Assembly (NCBI RefSeq): GCF_000213055.1
Contig: NZ_CM001165.1
Location: 4,424,945 to 4,488,944 of the forward strand
Direction: 5' to 3'
Length of the DNA: 64,000 nucleotides
Origin: Streptomyces sp. Tu6071
Lineage (GTDB): Bacteria > Actinomycetota > Actinomycetes > Streptomycetales > Streptomycetaceae
In this document: in pieces, positions 8,441 to 17,948 of the stretch
Layout: each line of letters opens with the position of its first letter
Numbering within the stretch: position 1 is the first letter of the stretch
Made by a program: the position numbers and the translations under genes
The notes under the pieces: model-generated
What the model saw: only the letters and a program-made list of their open reading frames with translations
Databases searched by the model: none
What the model was told of the DNA's origin: nothing

Positions 8441-9205
8441 ATGGCGGATTTCGCCGAGGGCGTGCCCTGCTGGGTGGACTGCGCGCTGCCGGACGCGGAC
8501 GCGGGGCGCCGCTTCTACGGGGCCCTGTTCGGCTGGAGGTTCCGCGAGCCGCCCGGGGCGGGCGAGTCGTACGCGTACGTGGGCCCGCACCCCGTCGCGG
8601 GCCTCTACCGCAAGCCGGACGGCCGCCTCCCCACCGCCTGGACCGTCCACTTCGCGACCCCCGACGCGGGCCGCCTCCTCGCCCGCGCCGTCGCGGCGGG
8701 CGGCACCGCCGTCAGCGGCCCCGACGTGATCGGGGAACGGGGCGTGCGGGCGCTCGTCGCCGACCCGGACGGAGCCGTGTTCGGGCTGTGGCAGCCCGGC
8801 ACGGACAAGGGCTTCCGGGAGCTGACCGCCCCGGGCGCGTACGCGTGGAGCGAGGTGCGGACGCGGGAGAGCGCGGCCGTCGACCCCTTCTACGAGCACG
8901 TCTTCCGGTACGTCGGGTACGACGTACCGGGGGCGAGCGGGGAGCGGCTGTGGTCGCCCGAGGACTCCGGGCCCGGCGTCGACACGGCGGTCCTCGGACG
9001 CGCGGTGCTGGCGGCGGACGACGTGCCCGTGGAACTGCCCGCACACGTGCTCGCGCAGTTCCGGGTGGGGGACTGCGGGAAGGCCGTCGAGGCGGCGCTC
9101 CGGCTCGGGGGCAGGCTGCGGGACGGGCCGCGCGCGACGCCGTACGGCACGTTCGCGGAGCTCGCGGACGACCAGGGAGCGGTCTTCGGGGTGGTGGCGG
9201 AGTAG
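8441..9205 (+). CDS. VOC (glyoxalase/bleomycin-resistance fold) protein, probable KbpA
   Basis: The 254-residue protein carries two VOC modules. The first opens with VPCWVDCALPDADAGRRFY and the second with AYAWSEVRTRESAAVDPFY. GGAGGTG is placed seven bases before the ATG at 8441; an in-frame GTG at 8420 is the alternative. In S. coelicolor the protein encoded next to afsK, KbpA (about 252 residues by memory), binds unphosphorylated AfsK and slows its autophosphorylation. Position and size here fit that role. The KbpA assignment is inference from synteny. Confidence 0.82.
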   Translation: MADFAEGVPCWVDCALPDADAGRRFYGALFGWRFREPPGAGESYAYVGPHPVAGLYRKPDGRLPTAWTVHFATPDAGRLLARAVAAGGTAVSGPDVIGERGVRALVADPDGAVFGLWQPGTDKGFRELTAPGAYAWSEVRTRESAAVDPFYEHVFRYVGYDVPGASGERLWSPEDSGPGVDTAVLGRAVLAADDVPVELPAHVLAQFRVGDCGKAVEAALRLGGRLRDGPRATPYGTFAELADDQGAVFGVVAE

Positions 9206-9374
9206 CCCGTACCGCCGCGTACGCATAGCTCAGGACACTCCGGGACGCCACCCCGGTTAGCCAGGGCGGGTTTCGGAAGGAACAATCAGGGGGCACCGTG
9301 TGGCGGTGCACCGGGGCGGGCGCTGCGCAGGTGCCGCGCTCGTGGTCCCGGACGGGGAGGCGGCTGAGGAAGAG

Positions 9375-11723
9375 ATGGACCAGCTCACACAGCACGATCC
9401 GCGACGCATCGGGCAGTTCGAGGTCCTCGGAAGGCTCGGCGCGGGCGGCATGGGCCTCGTGTACATGGCGCGGTCCGCCTCGGGGCGGCGGGTCGCGATC
9501 AAGACGGTACGGGCCGAACTCGCGCAGGACCAGCTCTTCCGCGTGCGGTTCACGCGCGAGGTGGAGGCGGCCCGCGCCGTCTCGGGCTTCTACACGGCCG
9601 CCGTCGTCGACGCCGACCCGCGCGCCGCCGTGCCCTGGCTCGCGACCGCGTACGTCCCCGCGCCCTCGCTGGAGGAGATCGTCAACGAGTGCGGGCCGCT
9701 GCCCGCGAACGCGGTGCGCTGGCTCGCCGCGGGCGTCGCCGAGGCCCTGGAGTCGATCCACGGCGCCGGGCTCGTGCACCGCGACCTGAAGCCGTCGAAC
9801 GTCCTCGTCATGCACGACGGCCCCCGCGTCATCGACTTCGGCATCGCCTCCGGCGTCTCCAACACCCGCCTGACGATGACGAACGTCGCCGTCGGCACCC
9901 CCGCGTACATGTCCCCCGAGCAGGCGAAGGACTCCCGCAGCGTCACGGGCGCGAGCGACATCTTCTCGCTCGGCTCCACGCTCGTCTTCGCCGCGACCGG
10001 CCACGCGCCCTTCCACGGCGCCAACCCCGTCGAGACGGTCTTCATGCTGCTGCGCGAGGGCCCGGACACGGAGGGCATGCCGGAGGAGCTCCAGCCGCTC
10101 ATCGAGTCGTGCATGGGCATGGAGGCGGCGATGCGCCCGAGCCCCGCCGACCTCCAGGCGTCCCTGTCGCCGCACCTCTTCGCGGCGGGCGCCGACGACA
10201 GCGGCACGGCCTCGGCGTGGCTGCCCGCGCGCGCGGTCGCGCTCATCGAGTCGAAGAGCAGGACGGGCATGGGCCCCCGCCAGCCCGCGCCGCCCAAGCC
10301 CGTGCCGCCGAGCCCGCCCGTGCCGCCCCGGCCCGCCGTCGAGCCCGCCGTCCCGAACCAGCCCGGCAAGCACGCCGCCGAGCCCGAGGTCATGCTGCCC
10401 GGGGCGCGCGTCCCGGTCCGCGAGGGCCTGCGCGTCGCCGAGGCGCGCGCGGCGGGCCAGGCGGAGCGGCAGGCCGGGCACGTCGCGCTCGCCTCCCGCT
10501 GGACGCGCGAGTCCAACCGCCGCGCCCCCGTCGCCGCGCCGCCCACGACGGCGGCCACGGAGCCGCGCCCCGGCGTCCCCGGACAGCCGTGGCGGCCCTG
10601 GCGGTTCCGCATGTCGAACGACGTGTGGGGCACGCCCGTGCTCGCCGACGACCTCGTGTACGTGACGTCCTTCGAGGTGCACGCCCTCGACGTGGCCACG
10701 GGCCGCCGCCGCTTCAAGACGCGCGACGTCGCCCTCGTCATGGCCGTCGACCAGGGCCGTATCCACGCCTCCGACGGCCCCGGCGTGCACGCGCTCGACG
10801 CGCGCACGGGCAACGAGATCTGGCGCGCCGCGGCGCCCGGCTGGGTCTACGCGCTCTCCGCCGGGCGCGGCACCGTGCTCACCGCGAGCCGGGGCGGCAC
10901 CGTGCGCGGCTGGGACGCGGCGAGCGGGGAACGGCTGTGGGAGGCCGGCGGCCTCCAGACCGACTTCGAGACCACCGAGGCGGCCCCCGTCCTGCACGAG
11001 GGCACCGCCTACCTGTGGCAGGACGCCAGGCTGCGCGCCGTCGACGCCCGCACGGGCGCCGAGCGCTGGTCGTACCCGGTCGGCGACGTCAGCGCCTGCG
11101 GCGGCGTCCCGCTGCGCGTCACCCCGGCGGCGGACGGCAGCGTGTACGTGTGCGCGGGCACCCGCGTCCTCGCGATCGAGGCGCACGGAGGGCGGGTGCG
11201 CTGGCAGTTCGAGGCCCCCGCGGTCTTCCTCAGCCCGCCCGCCTTCGCGCCGGGCCCGGCGGTCACGGGCGGCGGCGTGTACGTCGCGGACTACCACGGC
11301 GCGGTGTGGGCGCTCGACGCGGAGGACGGCCGCGACCGCTGGCGCATCGCGACCGAGGCCCGCTCCTCCGTCGACCCGGTGCTCGTCGCGGGCGGCCTCG
11401 TCCACGTGGCCTCCGGCAACGGCATGTACACCCTCAACGCGGTGCACGGCACGCCCGCCTGGCGCTTCCAGGCGGGCGGCGACATCGTCGGCGCCCCCGT
11501 CGCCTCGGGCGATTTGCTGCACTTCGGCTCGGCGGACAACTGCCTCTACACGCTGAGCGCCTCGGGCGGCCAGCTCCGCTGGAAGCTCCTCACGGGCGGC
11601 GCCGTGACCGGCTCCCCCGTCGTGCGCGGCGGCGTGGTCTACGCGTGCAGCGGCGACCGGTGCGTGTACGCGCTCGACGCGAAGGAGGGCACGGGCACGC
11701 AGTCGGCGCAGGGCCGCGGCTGA
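9375..11723 (+). CDS. afsK: Serine/threonine protein kinase AfsK
   Basis: The 782-residue protein has an N-terminal Hanks-type kinase domain (~15-275). Visible motifs are GRLGAGGMGLVY (P-loop), VAIKT (catalytic Lys), LVHRDLKPSNVL (catalytic loop), DFGIA and GTPAYMSPEQA. A Pro-rich linker follows, then a C-terminal array of PQQ-type beta-propeller blades (YVTSFEVHALDVATGRR and repeats). I see no transmembrane helix. AfsK autophosphorylates and phosphorylates AfsR, raising AfsR activity at afsS and so secondary metabolism. The order with the next three genes matches the S. coelicolor afsK-afsR cluster. The ATG at 9375 lies just before the kinase domain; an upstream GTG at 9300 is possible. Confidence 0.93.
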   Translation: MDQLTQHDPRRIGQFEVLGRLGAGGMGLVYMARSASGRRVAIKTVRAELAQDQLFRVRFTREVEAARAVSGFYTAAVVDADPRAAVPWLATAYVPAPSLEEIVNECGPLPANAVRWLAAGVAEALESIHGAGLVHRDLKPSNVLVMHDGPRVIDFGIASGVSNTRLTMTNVAVGTPAYMSPEQAKDSRSVTGASDIFSLGSTLVFAATGHAPFHGANPVETVFMLLREGPDTEGMPEELQPLIESCMGMEAAMRPSPADLQASLSPHLFAAGADDSGTASAWLPARAVALIESKSRTGMGPRQPAPPKPVPPSPPVPPRPAVEPAVPNQPGKHAAEPEVMLPGARVPVREGLRVAEARAAGQAERQAGHVALASRWTRESNRRAPVAAPPTTAATEPRPGVPGQPWRPWRFRMSNDVWGTPVLADDLVYVTSFEVHALDVATGRRRFKTRDVALVMAVDQGRIHASDGPGVHALDARTGNEIWRAAAPGWVYALSAGRGTVLTASRGGTVRGWDAASGERLWEAGGLQTDFETTEAAPVLHEGTAYLWQDARLRAVDARTGAERWSYPVGDVSACGGVPLRVTPAADGSVYVCAGTRVLAIEAHGGRVRWQFEAPAVFLSPPAFAPGPAVTGGGVYVADYHGAVWALDAEDGRDRWRIATEARSSVDPVLVAGGLVHVASGNGMYTLNAVHGTPAWRFQAGGDIVGAPVASGDLLHFGSADNCLYTLSASGGQLRWKLLTGGAVTGSPVVRGGVVYACSGDRCVYALDAKEGTGTQSAQGRG

Positions 11724-11759
11724 GCCCCCGGGCTCGCCCGCGCTCCCCCCGGCGGCCGG

Positions 11760-12392
11760 TCAGCGGTCCTGGGGCCGGATCGTCGGCAGGGGAGTGGTCG
11801 GCTCGGGCTCGGGGCTCCCGTACGGGCCGGGGCGGCTCGACCCGTACGTACCGTTCGCCCCCGTGGGGCCGTACGAGGCGGGCGCGCGCCAGTCGTCCCC
11901 GTCGGGGCCGTCCGCGGGGGCGGGCGGCGGCGGGGGCGGTACGGGGACGGGCGGGGGCGCCGGGGCGCGGCGCACCCGGCCCGCCATGATCCCCGCGGCG
12001 AGCAGCAGGAGGACACCGCCCCCGGCCGCGCCCGCGACGCCGAGGCGCAGCCCGGAGCCGTCCGCGGCGAGCGTGAGCGAGTCCCCGTTGGCCTGGGCGA
12101 CCCGTACCGCCCACAGCACCGCGAAGCCGAGCGCGAGGCCCCCCGCGAGCAGGACCGGCGTCCGCAGGCGCGTGAGGAGCCCGAGGAGGGTCAGCGCGGC
12201 GGCGAGGAGGAACGGCAGGAAGAGCGACCACAGCAGATTGGGGTGCGCCGCCGTGATCCCGCCGGAGGAGAAGAGGTCGGGAAGCCGGTACTCGCGGCCG
12301 AGCCGCGCGGCGTACCAGGGGCGGAAGGGGCTCGCGACGGCGCCGGCCGCGCCGAGCACGGCGAGTACCCCTCCGAGGACATTGCGGACCAT
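11760..12392 (-). CDS. Four-helix membrane protein between afsK and afsS
   Basis: The 210-residue protein has four hydrophobic segments (starting near VLGGVLAVLGAAGAVAS, LLWSLFLPFLLAAALTLL, PVLLAGGLALGFAVLW and LGVAGAAGGGVLLLLAAG). A Pro/Gly/Tyr-rich cytoplasmic tail follows. GGGAGG sits seven bases before the ATG at 12392. It holds the position of the uncharacterised membrane-protein gene between afsK and afsS in S. coelicolor. It is convergent with afsK, and its function is unknown. Confidence 0.75.
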   Translation of the reverse strand: MVRNVLGGVLAVLGAAGAVASPFRPWYAARLGREYRLPDLFSSGGITAAHPNLLWSLFLPFLLAAALTLLGLLTRLRTPVLLAGGLALGFAVLWAVRVAQANGDSLTLAADGSGLRLGVAGAAGGGVLLLLAAGIMAGRVRRAPAPPPVPVPPPPPPAPADGPDGDDWRAPASYGPTGANGTYGSSRPGPYGSPEPEPTTPLPTIRPQDR

Positions 12393-12522
12393 GGCACGCC
12401 TCCCTGTCGACCGTCCCGCGTCTTGTCCCCCGTCTACCCGCGAGAGCGGACGGCAGACCCGGCTTCCGGCCAACAGGCGGGCAGGACACGGCAATTGAGG
12501 CGGCATGTCAGGGCATGCGAGT

Positions 12523-12568
12523 GCACCGGCCGTGGTGGTCCTCCCCCGAAGACCGCCACGGCCGGTGC
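12523..12568. terminator. 18-bp-arm hairpin downstream of afsS
   Basis: Arms at 12523-12540 and 12551-12568 pair over 17 of 18 positions plus one G-U, with a 10-base loop. It lies about 200 bases past the afsS stop and before the membrane protein gene. The rest of 12393-12775 is C-rich DNA with no supported gene. Confidence 0.65.
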
Positions 12569-12775
12569 GTTTCCCCCATGTGTCCCCCCGGGCCGGCGAA
12601 GGCCCCCCAGCCCTCGCCGACCCGTTTCCGGCGGAACGTCCGCGCGCACTTCCCCGTACGTCCCCCGTACGCCCGTGCGCGTCCCCCGTGCGTTCCGCCG
12701 GTCGGGGCCCCCGTCACCCGGTGCCGCGCCCTCGGGGGCGTGAGGGCACCGGGCAATGGTCAATCAGTCATGCGG

Positions 12776-13015
12776 TCACTTGGTCTCGCCGGTGGCGTGG
12801 ACGTCGTCCGGGTTGGCCGGGCCGCCCGTCGCGTGCACGTCCTTCAGCGGCTTGAGCGGGATGCTCGTCGCGTGCACGTCCTTGGTCTCCACCTCGGTGC
12901 CGTCCACGGTGCCGCCGGTGGCGTGGACATCGCCGTCCGGGTTCGCCGGACTGCCGGTCGCGTGCACGTCACCGTTGGGCTGGACGACGTTCTCGGGCTG
13001 CTGCGTGTCGGCCAT
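12776..13015 (-). CDS. afsS: AfsS-type small repeat regulator
   Basis: The 79-residue acidic protein has five copies of DVHAT followed by G or S, beginning at residues 16, 29, 46, 59 and 71, so the period is mostly 12-13 residues with one 17. There is no cysteine, signal peptide or membrane segment. GAGGGAG precedes the ATG. AfsS ('sigma factor-like protein', 63 residues in S. coelicolor, with 13-residue repeats) is the target of AfsR and pleiotropically stimulates antibiotic production; its biochemical role is unknown. Identification rests on position between afsK and afsR, small size and the 13-residue repeats. Confidence 0.85.
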   Translation of the reverse strand: MADTQQPENVVQPNGDVHATGSPANPDGDVHATGGTVDGTEVETKDVHATSIPLKPLKDVHATGGPANPDDVHATGETK

Positions 13016-13197
13016 CTCGTGTGCTCTCCCTCTTCATGGGGGACGTCGGAGCGATCCGCGCCCGGGGGCGGGACCCGCCCGGCCACTCCCCCGGTCGGTG
13101 GCCGGGCGGTCGATACCCGGGCGGCTCACCCTCTCACGGTGAACGCGGACCGGTCCCCGTGCCGTCTGCCCCCCGACGCGACGGAACGGTTGCCCTC

Positions 13198-13230
13198 AGC
13201 ATGGCGGGGGGCGATAAACGAACGATGAAC
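13198..13230 (-). promoter_or_regulatory. afsS promoter with candidate AfsR/PhoP operator
   Basis: On the minus strand GTTCATC (13230-13224) and GTTTATC (13219-13213) are direct repeats 11 bp apart. They end nine bases before a CATGCT -10 box (13203-13198). SARP regulators bind repeats with this spacing, placed about 8 bp from the -10. PHO boxes share the GTTCACC-type 11-bp repeat, and PhoP and AfsR are known to compete at afsS in S. coelicolor. The mRNA leader would be about 175 bases. Confidence 0.65.
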
Positions 13231-13332
13231 GCCGACGACCGGGACCGGAGGGGCCGGCGACCGGGGCCCGGGAGGACCGACAGCAGGGGCCCGGGGAGGA
13301 CCGGTGAGAGCCGTGGTGGGCCCGTGGCGGGT

Positions 13333-16300
13333 TCAGCCGACCGGCAGCGCCTCCCGCAGCGCCCGCACCCGGGCCGCCTCGGCACCGGCGGACTGCTCCT
13401 CGTAGATCCGCTCGGCATCGCTCCAGCACACCCGCGCGCGACCGGCCTGCCCCGTCCTGGCGAGCGCGCGGCCGAGCACGGTGAGGATCTGCGCGCGCCG
13501 CCACTCGCCGCCGATGCCGCCGAGCACGGTGAGCGCGTTCTCGGCGTCGGCCGCGGCGCGCACCGCCGCGTCGGGCTCCGCGAGCCGGGCCTCGGCGAGG
13601 CGGCACAGCGTCATGCCCTCCCACAGCCGCTGCCGGTTGGCCCGGAAGACGCCGAGCGCCTCGCCGAGCCGTTCGGCGGCCTCGGCGGTGCGGCCCGCCT
13701 CGGTGAGCGCGAGCCCGAGCGCGTACCGCCCGTTGGCCCCGCGCAGCGCGTTGCCCGCCGCCTCGTAGAGCGCCGTGCCGCGCTCGGCGAGCGCGATCGC
13801 GCTGTCGAGCCGCCCCGTCGCGAGGTGGACGCGCGAGAGGTTGCACTGGGCCGCCGCCTCGCCCGCCTGGTCGCCGAGCGCGCGGAAGTGCTCGACGGCC
13901 GAGGCGAGATGGTGCTCGCCGACCTCGTACTCCTCGCGGTAGAGGGCGCCGACGCCGAGGATGTTGTGCGCCCACGCCACGACGAGCGCGTCCGGCTCGT
14001 CGCCCGCGCGCGCCAGGATGCGCTCCGCGCTCTCGCGCACACCGCCCAGCCTTCCCGCCGCGTGCTCCGCGTCGGTGAGGACGAGCAGCGCCCGGTTGAG
14101 TACCTGGTCCGCGCCGCTCTCCTCGGCCCGCGCGATCGCCGCCCGCACGGTCTCCCGGTACTGCCGCGTGTTCGCGCCCGACTCGCTCAGGTCCTTCGCG
14201 ACCCACAGCAGATCCACGGCGGCGGGCAGCGACTCGGGCCGCTCGGTGGCCCTGCGGGCCGTCGCGAGCAGGCTCTGCGCCTCCGCGTAGAGCCAGTCCT
14301 GCGCCTCCTCCGGCGCGGTCAGCTCCAGGCCCGGGTAACGGGTCGGGACGAGGTGGTCGACGAGCCGGTCCCCGGGCCGCTCCAGCGCGTACACGCGGGC
14401 AGCCGTCGCGAGGTAGAAGTCGAGGAGCCGCCCGAGCGCGTCGGCGCGCACCGACGCGGGCTGCTCGTCGCGCTCGGCGCAGGAGCGCGCGTAGAGCCGC
14501 ACGAGGTCGTGGTAGCGGTAGCGGCCCGGCGCGGCGGATTCGAGGAACGAGGTGTCGACGAGGGATTCGAGGAGGTCCTCGGCCTCGTACCGGTCCAGGC
14601 CGAGCAGCGCGGCGGCGGCGGCGAGGGAGATGTCCGGGCCCTCCACGAGCCCGAGCAGCCGGAAGGCGCGCGCCTGATGGGCTTCGAGCTGCCCGTACCC
14701 CAGCTCGAAGGTCGCGGCGACGGCGAGGTCCCCGGCCTGCAACTCGTCGAGCCTGCGCCGCTCGTCGGCGAGCTTCGCGGCGAGCACGGAGACGGTCCAG
14801 GTGCGGCGGGCGGCGAGCCGGGACGCGGCGACGCGGATCGCGAGCGGCAGGAAGCCGCAGGAGGCGACGACGTCGAGCGCCGCCTCGCGCTCCGCGTGCA
14901 CGCGCTCGGCGCCGACGATGCGCGTGAAGAGCGTGAGGGCTTCCTCGGGGGACATGACGTCGAGGTCGACGAGGTGCGCCCCGGCGAGGCCGACCATGCG
15001 CTGGCGACTCGTCACGAGCGTCGCGCAGCCCTCCGTGCCGGGCAGCAGCGGACGGACCTGCGCGGGGTCCTTCGCGTTGTCGAGCAGGATGAGGACGCGA
15101 CGGCCGTCGAGCGCGGAGCGGTAGAGCGCCGCGCGTTCGTCGAGCGAGGCGGGCAGCGCGGTGTCGCGCACGCCGAGCGCGCGCAGGAAGCCGCCGAGCA
15201 CGGTCTCGGGGTCGACAGGGTGTGCGCCGGCGCCCTGCAGGTCGGCGTAGAGCTGGCCGTCGGGGAACGTGGTGCGGGAGCTGTGCGCGACGTGCACGGC
15301 GAGCGTGGTCTTGCCGACACCGCCGATGCCCGCGACGGCGGACACGGCCATGACCTGCGAGCCCGCGCCCGCGAGCGTGTCGCTCAGCTCCTTGACGAGG
15401 CTTTCGCGGCCCGTGAAGTCCGGTACGGAGGCGGGGAGCTGCGCGGGCTTGAGCGGGGGCGGACCGCCGCGCGGGGCGGGCTGCGGGGAACGGGCCAGCT
15501 CCTCGTCGCCCGCGAGGACGCGCTGCTGGAGACGGGCGAGCGCGGGGCCCGGGTCGACGCCCAGCTCCTCGGCGAGCAGGCGCCGGGTGTCGGTGTAGAC
15601 GGCGAGGGCCTCGGCCTGGCGGCCGGAGCGGTAGAGGGCGAGCATGAGCAGCTCGCGGGGGCGCTCGCGGAGCGGGTGGGCGGTGGTGAGCGCGGTCAGC
15701 TCGGAGACGGCCTCGGCGTGGCAGCCCTGCTCCAGGTCCATCGCGAAGCGGGACTCCAGGACCTGCAGCCGCCACTCGGTGAGCCGGGCCCGCTGGTTGG
15801 CGGCGTGCGGCCCGGGAACCTGCGCGAGCGGCTCGCCCTCCCACAGCGCGAGGGCCTCGTCGCTCAGGGTTCTTGCCCGGCACAGGTCCCCGTCCTCGCG
15901 GGCGGCGTCGGCGGCGGCGACCAGCTCCTCGGCACGGCTGAGGTCGAGCGCGTCGGCACCGAGCGCGTCGGGGTGCAGCGCGTAGCCGCCCGCCTCACTG
16001 CGCAGCACGCTCCCGCCGAACGCCTTGCGCAACCGCGAGGCGTACGTACGGAGCGCGGCGAGCGCCTGCGCGGGCGGTTCCTCGCCCCACACGGCGTCGA
16101 TCAGCTCGGGGGCGGTGGCGGTCCGGCCCGCGCGGAGAAGGAGCACGGCGAGAAGGGCGCGCTGCTGCGGGGACCCGGTGGACAACTGCTCGGCCCCGCG
16201 CCACGCCCGGACGGGGCCGAGGACGGCGAAGCGGAGGGGGGTGTCGTGGGGGTGGGGGGTGGGTGGGGTGGTGGGAGGTGCGGTGGGGGAGGGGGGTGTT

Positions 16301-16643
16301 GTGGGGAGTGGGGTGGGGGGTGTTGCGGGGGTGGGGGCTGGTGTGGGGGTGGGGTGGTCGTTGCCGTGGGGTGCGGGGTGGGCGCGAGCGGTGCGGTGGG
16401 GTCGGATGTGGCGGGGGCCGGGGTGGTGGGGTGCGGTGTGGCGGCGTGCGGTGTGGCGGCGGCCGGTGCGGTGGCGTGGGGCACGGTGGCGTCCGGTGTG
16501 GTGGCGGTGGGGACCGTGGCGTCCGCTGGGGTGGGGTGCGGCGCGGTGGCTGGGTGCGCTGCGGTGGTGGCGGGGTGCGCTGCGGTGGTGGCGGGTCCCG
16601 TGTCCGGGGCGCCCCGCCCCGGTATCCCGGGTCCGTCGTTCAT
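13333..16643 (-). CDS. afsR: AfsR, SARP-family regulator (N-terminal reading frame broken)
   Basis: The body has an OmpR-type DNA-binding domain (LRFAVLGPVRAWRG ... RTYASRLRKAFGG), a bacterial transcriptional activator domain, an NB-ARC ATPase (P-loop AGIGGVGKTTLAVHV) and C-terminal TPR-like repeats. It is phosphorylated by AfsK and activates afsS. The best start, ATG at 16643 (MNDGPGIPG, preceded by GGGGAG), opens a Thr/Pro/His-rich leader in a different frame from the body. In the body frame no ATG, GTG or TTG exists upstream of 16185, a TTG inside the DNA-binding domain. A one-base indel within about 16200-16420 (runs of 4-6 G) would join the frames, giving ~1,100 residues. Either a sequencing error or a real defect is possible. 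Confidence 0.85.
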
Positions 16644-16849
16644 TCTCGTCTCCCCTTCGCCGGCCGCCCCGGCCGGCCGTCGGCGGTCACAGAGGCCAGT
16701 TTGCCTGCCGAGGGCGGAAACGTCAGCCTCGGGAGGGGGGTGAGGGGCTGTCAATCGGGCACCCCGGGACAGCCCCCTCCCTCCCGGGGGGCGACCCCAA
16801 TACCAGTCTTCCAGCTCCCGCAACCGCCCGGCCCACATCCGCCCGCATC

Positions 16850-16952
16850 TGTGGACAACCTCCCCAAACCCGCGCAACGGCCCACACTTTGGAGTGAGGA
16901 CCGTCGGCACCCCCGGACTGAAAGTCCGACAATCGCCCGCCCCTGTGGACAA
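16850..16952. promoter_or_regulatory. Two DnaA-box-like sites
   Basis: TGTGGACAA occurs at 16850-16858 and 16944-16952, the exact complement of the Streptomyces DnaA box TTGTCCACA. The copies are 94 bp apart in the same orientation, in the afsR upstream region. Confidence 0.4.
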
Positions 16953-17424
16953 GGGAGCGGTCCCGCGCCAAGCCATGTGCACCACGAGACGACGACCCGT
17001 CACGCCCCCGCCGCGTCGCCTCCCCGGCGAGCGAACGGCCCCGGCGGCGACACCCGCGCAGCCGGCGCTCGCGCCTCACGGGCGGTGTCGTCCGCAGAGA
17101 CCCCACGGGCGGTGGCCCCCCGCGCCCCCGGGCGGCCCGCCTCGGCGCGTTGGCACACCGGCACACTCAACGCCCCCGCGCGGCCCAGCACGTTCGCCCC
17201 CCCCGCACCCGCACCCCCGGCCACCTCTCCCGGCGCGCCCCCCCCGCACCAGCACCCTGGCCGCCCCTCCTGGTGCGTACGCCCTCGTCTCCCCCCGGCC
17301 ACCCCACCCCCGCACGTGCGCACCTCGGCCCCCAGTCGCCCGCCCCCACCCGCCCCACCACGTCCCCACCCCCACCCCCACGACCGCCCCCCACCACCAA
17401 TCCGCAGTCACCGCTAGACATCCG

Positions 17425-17489
17425 AGCGCTGCTAGCCCTACGCTTCCCAAAGACGTCAACTAGCGTCGCTCCAATCTCTAGCGCTGCTA
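17425..17489. promoter_or_regulatory. Repeated AGCGCTGCTA motif, possible operator
   Basis: The same 10-mer lies at 17425-17434 and 17480-17489, with further CTAG-containing half-sites between. The second copy is about 20 bases before the DUF1772 start codon, so a bound protein would block transcription or initiation. Confidence 0.4.
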
Positions 17490-17510
17490 TATCTCTTGGG
17501 GGAGACAGAC

Positions 17511-17948
17511 ATGACCACTCAGGTGCTCGCCGTCGTCACGATCGTCGCGGCCGGGATGCTCGTCGGGGTCGAGTTCTCGGTGGCGTTCTTCGTCAACGCG
17601 ATCCTCAACGCCCTCCCCGGCGACATGGGTCTGCGCGGCCGGATGGGCGGCGCGAAGCTGCTCGGCCGGGTGATGCCGTTCTGGTACATCGGGACGACGG
17701 TGCTCGGCGCCGTGTGGGCCGGGCTCGGCGGCGGCGTGCTCGTCCTCGTCGGCGTGCTGCTGCTCGCGGCGAGCGTCGTGATGTCGATCGTCTTCCTCGT
17801 CCCCATCAACTCGCGGGTGGCGAAGTGGGACGAGACGGGCGTCCCCGAGGACTGGCGTACCCAGCTGGGCGCCTGGGACCGCTACCACTACGCGCGGGTC
17901 GCGGTCCTCATCGCCTCTCTGGCGGTCCTGGCGGCGTCGGTGGCGTGA
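17511..17948 (+). CDS. DUF1772 family membrane protein
   Basis: The 145-residue protein has four predicted helices. It resembles the DUF1772/anthrone-oxygenase-like family: GMLVGVEFSVAFFVNAILN opens helix 1, and a conserved VPINSRVAKWD and DRYHYARV follow. GGGGGAG lies six bases before the ATG. Family members occur as solitary membrane proteins in Streptomyces; some polyketide pathways use relatives as anthrone oxygenases. No biosynthetic genes surround this copy, so its role is unknown. Confidence 0.82.
   Translation: MTTQVLAVVTIVAAGMLVGVEFSVAFFVNAILNALPGDMGLRGRMGGAKLLGRVMPFWYIGTTVLGAVWAGLGGGVLVLVGVLLLAASVVMSIVFLVPINSRVAKWDETGVPEDWRTQLGAWDRYHYARVAVLIASLAVLAASVA

Larger units (their letters stand above)
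16644..17510. other. Long divergent intergenic region upstream of afsR
   Basis: This ~870-bp stretch contains no supported gene. Its left part has two same-strand copies of TGTGGACAA (16850-16858, 16944-16952). The middle (~17000-17400) is extremely C-rich. The right end drops in GC and carries repeated AGCGCTGCTA motifs before the DUF1772 gene. Confidence 0.5.

Noticed and set aside
12776..13015. afsS-position gene as a RiPP precursor with multiple cores
   Set aside because: No leader-binding or maturation enzymes are adjacent, and the afsK-afsS-afsR order explains it; modification remains only a speculation.
12515..13228. Plus-strand frame opposite afsS
   Set aside because: It is the shadow of the repeat-rich afsS gene; promoter, ribosome site and synteny support the minus strand.
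16101..17003. Minus-strand frame of 300 residues upstream of afsR as an independent gene
   Set aside because: Only its part from 16643 has a good start, and that part is better explained as the displaced AfsR leader.
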